From a bacterium (lineage in GTDB: Bacteria > KSB1 > UBA2214): a stretch of DNA of 12,659 nucleotides. The stretch lies in NCBI GenBank assembly GCA_029560815.1, contig JAKQKF010000189.1:1-12659 (forward strand), given 5' to 3'. How positions within the stretch are numbered: the stretch's first letter is position 1; each line of letters starts with the position of its first letter. The notes below the pieces were generated by a model that ran no database searches, was not told the DNA's origin, and was given only the letters and a program-made list of their open reading frames with translations. Shown piece by piece: positions 6,812 through 12,659 of the stretch. A program made the translations under genes and the position numbers.

Positions 6812-9800
6812 GCCGGGCTCCCGAAAATCCAGGGGTACTGCGCTACTATCGCCCGCCAGTCTTCATCCCGTTCGAAACGGACCACGGTGATGCCGCGGTC
6901 GGCCAGGGCCGCCTCCTGCTCGCGGTCGCGCTGCCGGCGCTCCGGAAAGAGGTGATGCGGGCCGTCGATGTAGACGGCGGCATACTGCTCCTGGTAAAAG
7001 AAATCGGGGCGGGTGCGGCATTCCGCGATCAGATACTGAGCGTGGGAGGGCAGCCGCAGGTTGAGCTCCTCGAGAAGGTGCAGCCATTTGCGTTCGAGAT
7101 CCGAGCCGGACAGGCGTTCCAGATTACGCAGGTGCTCTTCGCGGCTGACAGATCGGGGCGAAAGCCGCACCACGGCGCCAGTGAGTGCCATAAGTAGATC
7201 GCGGATTTTTTTGCGGTCGAGCAGGGGATGGTCGGGCTGATTGCCGTAGCTCATCAGGCAGTCGTAGCAGGCCGCCTCGCAGTTTTCCCTGGCGCGCGGG
7301 GCCTTGAGCAGATCATCGCCGCTGGCGGGTTCGTAATGGCATACTTCCAGAGCCCGCCGGGCGATCGATGCGAATGCCCCGGGATCGGTGAGCAGGCGGC
7401 GCAGCACGCCGGCGCCGCCCTCGGCCGCCTCGTAGAGCAGGATGAATTTGCGCTGATCCCTATTGGGCAGGGGCTCAACCGCCAGTTCCTGGTCTTCGAG
7501 CTGGTATTCGACCTGAATGGCCGATTTCAGGGCCGCCTGCAGCGAGGCCATCTGGCCGGTGTCGAGTTCCCCGGTGAACTCGATGATCAGGCTGTTGCGG
7601 CGGTCCTCGACGTAGGGACGCACCCGCTGCCGCCGGCTGGATAGCTCCTCCTCATCATCCTCGGCGTTGTTCTCGCTCTTTTCCCAATAGCCTTTTTCGA
7701 TATCGAGCAGAAAACCCGACTGGGCGCGGTTTTTGCGCCGCTTCCAGCCCAGATTGATACGCCAGATGGTGGCGGTATGCCCGTATTTCAGCCGGGCCAG
7801 TGGCGCATCGCCGGCGACGATTTCGCCCTGGATGAAGGCCGGACGGCCCTCCTGCTCGTGAAAGCGCACGGCGGTCAGCAGTTCATACCCCAGGCGCATC
7901 CGCTCCTCTTCATCGGAGGTGATACGGTCGCGCCGACGGGTGGAAACGTTCTGCAGGCGCAGAAGCGACTCGAGTGGCAGGTCGAGGGGGTTGTGGCAGT
8001 TTTCGCACAGATCGGGACCGACACCACTTTGCGCAGGGTGGAGGTAGCCACAGTGCTCGCAAAGCTTGGCGGCGGCGGTTTCCAGCTCATCGCCTTGCAT
8101 GGTGAGGAGCACGCGGTTTATGTCATAGCGCGAGCCCTCGTGATAGATAAAGGCGCGTGGGCCGAATTCCGAGATGGCGAGGAAGCGGGGCCGGGAGAGA
8201 AATTCGTCGCGCTGCTTGAGACGGCGGCCGGGCACATAGGCTGAAAGGGGAAGACGCGGAAAGCTGTAGCCCGGCAAGAATCCCTCGCTGGCGAAATAGC
8301 GATAGATGTAGAAATCGGATTGGACTACATTTTCAATTTCGGTGAGGAGCTTGAGCTGCGATTCGGCCTCACGACGCAGGCGTTCGGCGCGGTTGCGCTC
8401 CGCCTGTGGCCGGGTGGCATCACGGATGACCTTGTCCTGTGCTTTGGCCTGGGCCAGCGCGGTGCGATAGAGTTCACGCCAGCGGGTGCAAGCCTTTTCG
8501 AAATCCTCGAGGCAATGGCTGAGCACCTCCTCCAGCCAGAGAGGATGGAACCAGTCTGTTTGCACAAGTTCGGAGTGGATGCCGGCGAGGATTGGCTCCG
8601 CCTTGTGACGGGCGCGTTCCACAGCGGGGGCCGAGGAGAGATCGGCGAGGACATCGCTCATCAGGACGAGCGAGGGTTCCGGGCCGCTGAGGTCGAGGAT
8701 ATCCTTGAGAGAACTGCCCAGGCGGGGCCGGGCCTCTGCGAGCCAGAGGGCATGGATATGAGCCTTGATGAGGTCCTCATTGGCCAGGTCAAGGCGCGGC
8801 GGTGCGACCTGGCCGGAGACCATCAGCTCGGGCCGCTTGAAAAAATACTGGTCGTGCGGGCTGCCGGTGGTGCAGTAGGTAAAGACGACGGCGGGTTGAC
8901 CGCTGCGGCCGGCGCGTCCGCTGCGCTGGGCGTAATTGGCCGGCGTCGGCGGCACATTGCGCATATTGACCACATTGAGCTCGTCGATGTCCACGCCCAG
9001 TTCCATGGTCGGCGAGCAATAGAGGACAGGCAGCCGGGCGGTCTTGAAACGCTGCTCGCGTTCCTCCCGCAGTTCATTGGGGACCTGTGCGGTATGTTCC
9101 CGCGCTTCAAAGCCGGCGGTCCGGGAGGCGGTCTCGCGGTAGTAGTGGAGAAAATAGGGATTGGTGCGGCTGCCTGCGGCGGGAAGATGGGGGACACGGA
9201 TGGGATCGTGAAAGGCCCTGCGGCCGTCCCCCGCGTGCCAGGTCATGGCCGCGGCGGCAAGCTGGTAGCCCGGGCAGGCGGGATCGCCGGCGTCGACCGC
9301 GATCACCAGACCGGCCTCGGCCAGGAGGGCGAGGAGATCACGGATGAGCTGCTCGGTTTCATCCACGGTCAGCTTCCCTTTAAAGCTGCGGAAGGTGTCG
9401 GGACGGCGGAGGTAGATGCCGAAGCCGCTGCGGCCGGAGAGATAAATCTCGCCCCAGGCTTTGGCGCCGCCGCTGGAGCGCGGAAAGAGCAGGGCGCCCC
9501 GTTCCATCTTTTCGTCCTCATCAAGCGCCCAGGGAGCGACCAGATACTGGTTGTTCTGCTGCTGGATGCGCTCCTGATATCCGGCATCGAGATAGTCCAC
9601 CTTGATGGCAAGCTCGCGGCGCATATAATCGAGCAGCACCTTCATCACCCGGCGGCGCTCGTCCACCGAGGCGGAGGCGAGGACGGGATGCCACTCCTGC
9701 CAGAGGTCGTCGGCCTGTGAGAGTTCTTCCAAAGAGGTATAATGGATTTCGAGCAGGCCGCACTGCTCCAGGTTAGGCGAGGTGATGCGCCAGCCGCGCA

Positions 9801-11964
9801 GCAGATCGCGGTAGAGGCGGTAGCCGAGGACGTTGCGGAAGGCCCTTTCAGCATTCTCCTTTTCGGCAAAGCGGGCGCCCGGCGTGACCGCCCAGGCGAC
9901 TGGTAGCAAGTCAAGGGCGGCAAAAACCGCCTGGGTCAGTTCATCGTGGCGCAGACCCGGGCCGCCGGCATTGGCAGCGGCGCGGTAGAGGGCAGCGCGC
10001 AGCACGCCGATCTCGATGAAATCATTGAAATGGCCCGCCTGCAGCGAGGCATCCTGGCGGTTGTCGGTAAAGCTGAGCAGCTTGCGTGCTTTTTGGGGAA
10101 GCTCATGGTCCTTCTGCAGATAATGGATAGTGGACATACTCAGGATGGTGGTAGCGGTGCTACGGCCTTCCGAGGAGAGGGTGGTCAGCTTGGCAAATTC
10201 GCTTTTCTGGCGGCTGCCATAGGCCACCCCGCAATGGAGGCAGAAGGAAAAGGGGCGCTGGATAAAGTAAAAGACCATCCCCTGCTCGTCATATTGACCC
10301 CTGCTGTTCAGTGGCAGACGCAGAGGGAGTTTCGGGCTGCGATCCTTGCGCACCTCCGGCACGCCGCTGCGCATCTCCAGCCACTCTTCCGGTACGCGCG
10401 CGAGCAGATCCTCCCGGCCTTCGCTCCAGGGATTCTCCGTGCTGTAATAGAGGAATCCCGCCTGCTGATCTTCGTCAAGGGGCTGGTCGTTTAACCCGCG
10501 CGGCGTGACGACAGGGCCCTCGTTGGTTTTGGCAAGAAAGACTGTAAAATATTCCTGGCCGCATTCGCGGCAAAAGGCGAGGGGCAGCAGGATTTTTGCA
10601 CGGTCTCCGGGCACGAACTGCTGGCCGTAGAGGGTGATCTTGCGCTCCTGTTCGGGTTCGAGCGAGGCGTAGACTGTGTCGCCACGGCTGATGAACTGGT
10701 GGAGGCGGAAAACGAAGGGAGGGGTGGAGCTGCCCGGCAGGGGCGTGCTGCGGTTGCCCGCCAGCAAGGCTTCACGGATGATGTTGACACAGTGATCGGC
10801 CGGGGCGCCGGTCAGCTGCGCCAGGCTTTGAGCGGCACCCTCCTTCCCGCCGATGGCACAGGGCTGAGCACGGAGCAGCCGGCCGCTCTCCGGGTCGGTG
10901 GTCACTCCGAAGCAGGATTCGAGCCAGGAGACAATTGGCTGCTGGATAAACCCGGCGCCTTCTGCCGGGAGGGCGGCTTGGGTTTCCACTTGTTGGATCA
11001 GGGCGCTTCGCGCCGGATCCTGCCTGAAATCGATCTCCGGCGTCAATCTTTTTAGAGTTTCGCCGATGACATCTTCCGGCCTGACCTCAGTGCCAAAGAG
11101 CTGACTGGCGACCCGGGCGACTTCCTGCCGCTGTTCCTGAAAGGTACCCGCACCGGCAAGGGTGGCCGAAGTTCCGATGCACTGCATCTGGTAAGCGGCC
11201 AGGCTTTCGCGAACACGCCGGACGAGCAGGCTGACATCGGCGCCCTGGCGGCCGCGGTAGGAGTGGAGTTCATCGAGAACGAGAAACTGCAGATTTCGGG
11301 CCGAGCGTACGAGTTCGCGCTCTTCGGGGCGGGTAAGGATCAGCTCGAGCATCACATAATTGGTGAGCAGGATATCGGGAGGATTCTGGATGATGGCCTT
11401 GCGCTGCTCTTCCTTTTCCTGCCCGGTATATTTGGCGAAACGGAGGGGATAGCGATCGCTGGGGAAGCCATAGTGGATGAATTTCTCCAGTTCGCCATAC
11501 TGGCTGTTGGCGAGGGCGTTCATCGGGTAGATGATGATTGCCTTGATGCCCTTACCCGGGCCGTTTTGCAAAACCGCATTGACGATGGGGATGATATAAG
11601 CCAGACTCTTGCCCGAACCGGTGCCGGTGGTGAGGACATAAGAGAGGCCGGTCTGGGCCGTATGGATGGCATCGGTTTGATGACGGTGCAGGCGCAAAGG
11701 CTGGCCCAAATCCTGCGGATCGCTCTTGCGGCGGAAAATGGTTTTGCATAGGGGGTGGAGGATACCCTGGTTTGCAAGCTCATCGATCCAGGCGCCGGGT
11801 TCAAAGGCAGGATTGAGCTGGATCAGGGCTTCGGGCCAGAGTTCGCCGTTATCGAGGATTTCATGGACATAGGAGTGGATGCGCGGATCGTTGATCTGAA
11901 TGAAACTCTCAACGTAATCGCGGTAATCCCGGATCAGCTGTTTGCGAAAGTTAAAGACATCCAT
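6808..11964 (-). CDS. Giant DEAD/DEAH helicase with DUF1998 region and C-terminal nuclease-like domain (DrmA-DrmB-like fusion)
   Basis: This 1718-residue protein probably unwinds or translocates on DNA and may cut it. Helicase lobe 1 contains RLHRHQTDAI (91-100), Walker A TGTGSGKS (113-120), YPMNALANSQ (146-155), TNYVMLE (201-207), Walker B DELH (231-234) and GTSATLA (264-270). Lobe 2 has CSPTMELGVDIDELNVVN (983-1000) and NYAQRSGRAGRSGQ (1010-1023). Between the lobes is an unusually long insert with two CxxC pairs (C465/C468 and C575/C578). A second CxxC set is at C1302/C1305 and C1320/C1323. The DUF1998-type region (about 1500-1580) has YEAAEGGAGVLRRLL and clustered cysteines C1562, C1566, C1569. 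Residues 1615-1705 resemble a Vsr/DUF559 nuclease: E1624, RPDF with D1653, YIDGPHH with D1667, then D1680 and G-I-T-V-V-R-F. MrfA-type helicases with DUF1998 are usually far shorter. ATG at 11964 has AAAGG seven bases upstream. Confidence 0.88.
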   Translation of the reverse strand: MDVFNFRKQLIRDYRDYVESFIQINDPRIHSYVHEILDNGELWPEALIQLNPAFEPGAWIDELANQGILHPLCKTIFRRKSDPQDLGQPLRLHRHQTDAIHTAQTGLSYVLTTGTGSGKSLAYIIPIVNAVLQNGPGKGIKAIIIYPMNALANSQYGELEKFIHYGFPSDRYPLRFAKYTGQEKEEQRKAIIQNPPDILLTNYVMLELILTRPEERELVRSARNLQFLVLDELHSYRGRQGADVSLLVRRVRESLAAYQMQCIGTSATLAGAGTFQEQRQEVARVASQLFGTEVRPEDVIGETLKRLTPEIDFRQDPARSALIQQVETQAALPAEGAGFIQQPIVSWLESCFGVTTDPESGRLLRAQPCAIGGKEGAAQSLAQLTGAPADHCVNIIREALLAGNRSTPLPGSSTPPFVFRLHQFISRGDTVYASLEPEQERKITLYGQQFVPGDRAKILLPLAFCRECGQEYFTVFLAKTNEGPVVTPRGLNDQPLDEDQQAGFLYYSTENPWSEGREDLLARVPEEWLEMRSGVPEVRKDRSPKLPLRLPLNSRGQYDEQGMVFYFIQRPFSFCLHCGVAYGSRQKSEFAKLTTLSSEGRSTATTILSMSTIHYLQKDHELPQKARKLLSFTDNRQDASLQAGHFNDFIEIGVLRAALYRAAANAGGPGLRHDELTQAVFAALDLLPVAWAVTPGARFAEKENAERAFRNVLGYRLYRDLLRGWRITSPNLEQCGLLEIHYTSLEELSQADDLWQEWHPVLASASVDERRRVMKVLLDYMRRELAIKVDYLDAGYQERIQQQNNQYLVAPWALDEDEKMERGALLFPRSSGGAKAWGEIYLSGRSGFGIYLRRPDTFRSFKGKLTVDETEQLIRDLLALLAEAGLVIAVDAGDPACPGYQLAAAAMTWHAGDGRRAFHDPIRVPHLPAAGSRTNPYFLHYYRETASRTAGFEAREHTAQVPNELREEREQRFKTARLPVLYCSPTMELGVDIDELNVVNMRNVPPTPANYAQRSGRAGRSGQPAVVFTYCTTGSPHDQYFFKRPELMVSGQVAPPRLDLANEDLIKAHIHALWLAEARPRLGSSLKDILDLSGPEPSLVLMSDVLADLSSAPAVERARHKAEPILAGIHSELVQTDWFHPLWLEEVLSHCLEDFEKACTRWRELYRTALAQAKAQDKVIRDATRPQAERNRAERLRREAESQLKLLTEIENVVQSDFYIYRYFASEGFLPGYSFPRLPLSAYVPGRRLKQRDEFLSRPRFLAISEFGPRAFIYHEGSRYDINRVLLTMQGDELETAAAKLCEHCGYLHPAQSGVGPDLCENCHNPLDLPLESLLRLQNVSTRRRDRITSDEEERMRLGYELLTAVRFHEQEGRPAFIQGEIVAGDAPLARLKYGHTATIWRINLGWKRRKNRAQSGFLLDIEKGYWEKSENNAEDDEEELSSRRQRVRPYVEDRRNSLIIEFTGELDTGQMASLQAALKSAIQVEYQLEDQELAVEPLPNRDQRKFILLYEAAEGGAGVLRRLLTDPGAFASIARRALEVCHYEPASGDDLLKAPRARENCEAACYDCLMSYGNQPDHPLLDRKKIRDLLMALTGAVVRLSPRSVSREEHLRNLERLSGSDLERKWLHLLEELNLRLPSHAQYLIAECRTRPDFFYQEQYAAVYIDGPHHLFPERRQRDREQEAALADRGITVVRFERDEDWRAIVAQYPWIFGSPA

Positions 11965-11971
11965 GAGCGAG

Positions 11972-11976
11972 CCTTT
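11972..11976 (-). promoter_or_regulatory. Ribosome binding site of the giant helicase
   Basis: AAAGG on the minus strand lies seven bases before ATG at 11964 and supports that start. Confidence 0.5.
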
Positions 11977-12086
11977 GCCTGGAGAAATTCACTTTCTGCG
12001 CAAGAAGTTTCAATGGGATCGCTATGGTGAATCGGAGAGGATATTTGGAAGGCCCCGGAAACCCGTCACCAAGTTGCTTGATGTCT

Positions 12087-12114
12087 AATTTAGCAAGTTA
12101 TTGGTCAAAGTCAA
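12087..12114 (-). promoter_or_regulatory. Candidate promoter of the helicase operon
   Basis: On the minus strand TTGACT (12109-12114, five of six to the -35 consensus) is followed after 16 bases by TAAATT (12087-12092, four of six to the -10). A start near 12080 would leave a leader of about 115 bases before the helicase ATG at 11964. The -10 is only moderate, so the exact site is uncertain. Confidence 0.35.
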
Positions 12115-12180
12115 GAGGAACAGCACCAAAGTGTGAATTTGTACTGGCTTGAAAAAGGTGGAGGACTGATCAGGAATTCG

Positions 12181-12209
12181 TTGCCTCATAATTATTGTAA
12201 CCATATCAT
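12181..12209 (+). promoter_or_regulatory. Sigma70-like promoter of the SRPBCC gene
   Basis: TTGCCT (12181-12186) and TATCAT (12204-12209, five of six to the -10 consensus) are separated by 17 bases in an AT-rich stretch. A start near 12216 would give a leader of about 135 bases to the ATG at 12352. Confidence 0.5.
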
Positions 12210-12230
12210 ACTACATGGATTGATGAGGCA
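12182..12230. repeat. Inverted repeat TGCCTCAT / ATGAGGCA flanking the plus-strand promoter
   Basis: Perfect eight-base arms lie at 12182-12189 and 12223-12230, separated by 33 bases. The left arm overlaps the -35 element and the right arm lies just past the predicted start site. This placement suggests a regulator that bridges or flanks the promoter, although eight-base arms could occur by chance. Confidence 0.4.
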
Positions 12231-12243
12231 TCCGGTTTTCCCC

Positions 12244-12265
12244 TGTGAAATCCCGAACCTTCACA
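12244..12265. repeat. Short inverted repeat TGTGAA / TTCACA
   Basis: Six-base arms at 12244-12249 and 12260-12265 are separated by 10 bases, in the leader of the SRPBCC gene. The arms look like CRP half-sites, but the gap is too wide for a standard CRP site. Confidence 0.2.
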
Positions 12266-12351
12266 TGACTGCGCTGAATCTCCGGGAATGAGATCCCGCC
12301 GGCGGGTGTTACTGCAGCAAAGAAATCACTGCCTAAAACCCGTGAGGCTTT

Positions 12352-12659
12352 ATGATCCATTACCTTTATCGCGAACAGGTCGTCAGCGCCTCCCTGGAGG
12401 AGGTCTGGGACTTTTTTTCCACCCCCCGCAATCTCAATGCCCTCACCCCGGATGAGCTCTCCTTCCGCATCATCGGCGAGCCCGCCGGATCGATGTACGA
12501 GGAGCAGGTCATTGAATACCGGGTCAGCTTCATGAAAGGGATCTGGTCGAAATGGTTGACCGAAATCACCCACGTATCCGAGAAACGTTTTTTTGTCGAT
12601 GAGCAGCGCGTCGGGCCCTACAAGCTCTGGCATCACGAGCACCATTTTTTGGTGGAGGG
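12352..12659 (+). CDS. SRPBCC-family protein, START/Bet v 1-like fold (3' part missing)
   Basis: The frame begins at ATG 12352 and is still open at the right edge after 102 codons. It starts MIHYLYREQVVSASLEEVWD and continues FFSTPRNLNALTP, the typical N-terminal strand, helix and proline-containing loop of SRPBCC ligand-binding proteins; a later segment around residues 50-100 (IEYRVSFMKGIWSKWLTEI, then KLWHHEHHF) fits the following beta strands. The family binds hydrophobic ligands in a cavity; no substrate can be predicted here. An in-frame TGA at 12343-12345 fixes the start, and GTGAGG lies four bases upstream. It points away from the defence operon and shows no functional link to it, so it is probably flanking chromosomal sequence. 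Confidence 0.8.
   Translation, partial: MIHYLYREQVVSASLEEVWDFFSTPRNLNALTPDELSFRIIGEPAGSMYEEQVIEYRVSFMKGIWSKWLTEITHVSEKRFFVDEQRVGPYKLWHHEHHFLVE

Larger units (their letters stand above)
11965..12351. other. Divergent intergenic region between the defence operon and the SRPBCC gene
   Basis: This 387-base stretch carries no convincing coding frame and is more AT-rich than the genes on either side, especially around 12060-12225. It holds a candidate minus-strand promoter (12087-12114), a candidate plus-strand promoter (12181-12209), an inverted repeat around that promoter (12182-12230), a six-base-armed inverted repeat TGTGAA/TTCACA (12244-12265) and a GC-rich 12-base palindrome CCCGCCGGCGGG (12295-12306). 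No tRNA end, integrase site or insertion-sequence end was seen, so the boundary of the defence module is not marked by an obvious mobile element. Confidence 0.55.

Noticed and set aside
4343..6955. 870-codon open frame on the plus strand opposite the SNF2 helicase
   Set aside because: Its codons are exactly in register with the antisense of a helicase that has all its motifs. The composition is typical of a GC-rich shadow frame, and no domain is recognisable.
8320..9720. 466-codon open frame on the plus strand
   Set aside because: It is a shadow of the giant helicase, covering the strand opposite its conserved motif VI region.
1..11964. BREX or Dpd system
   Set aside because: The methylase could be a PglX and Dpd systems also have SNF2 and DEAD helicases. 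However, no BrxC/PglY, PglZ, BrxA, BrxB or deazaguanine-insertion gene is present in the window.
12244..12265. CRP binding site
   Set aside because: The half-sites TGTGA and TCACA are 12 bases apart instead of 6.
12211..12645. 144-codon minus-strand frame at the right edge
   Set aside because: It lies opposite the SRPBCC gene, whose protein is recognisable and which has a ribosome site and fixed start.

Overview
The window holds most of a minus-strand anti-phage defence-type operon from a GC-rich bacterium, next to the start of an unrelated plus-strand gene. The long genes are strongly GC-biased at third codon positions, which produces many long antisense reading frames. I see no tRNA, rRNA, CRISPR array, transposase or integrase, and I cannot name the organism. 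A GC-rich proteobacterium-like or candidate-phylum genome fits but is not proven.

Layout in transcription order, right to left. A promoter-bearing intergenic gap (11965-12351) precedes a giant DEAD/DEAH helicase with a DUF1998-type cysteine-rich region and a C-terminal nuclease-like tail (6808-11964). An ATGA overlap joins it to a SNF2/HepA-type helicase (3992-6811). A 177-bp AT-rich spacer follows, with a nested four-half-site palindrome and a promoter. Then come an AbiEi-like winged-helix regulator (2759-3814), a 63-codon remnant of an AbiEii-type nucleotidyltransferase (2583-2774), and a large Eco57I/PglX-like adenine-specific DNA methyltransferase (1-2565) that runs off the left edge. On the right edge and plus strand, a SRPBCC-domain gene starts at 12352 and is cut by the window.

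The three large proteins match the core logic of class 1 DISARM: DrmD-like SNF2 helicase, DrmMI-like adenine methylase, and DrmA helicase plus DrmB DUF1998 protein. Here the DrmA-like and DrmB-like parts lie in one 1718-residue chain. No separate phospholipase D nuclease (DrmC) is visible; the long helicase instead ends in what looks like a PD-(D/E)XK/Vsr/DUF559-type domain. I read this as a DISARM-related defence module of unusual architecture: methylation marks self DNA, and the helicases find and process unmarked DNA.

The second unusual point is the AbiE-like cassette between the helicases and the methylase. It is visibly more AT-rich than its neighbours, its toxin is reduced to a fragment, and its regulator and promoter now lie directly upstream of the methylase. 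The remaining antitoxin may therefore have become the regulator of the methylase. That is a hypothesis from layout only.
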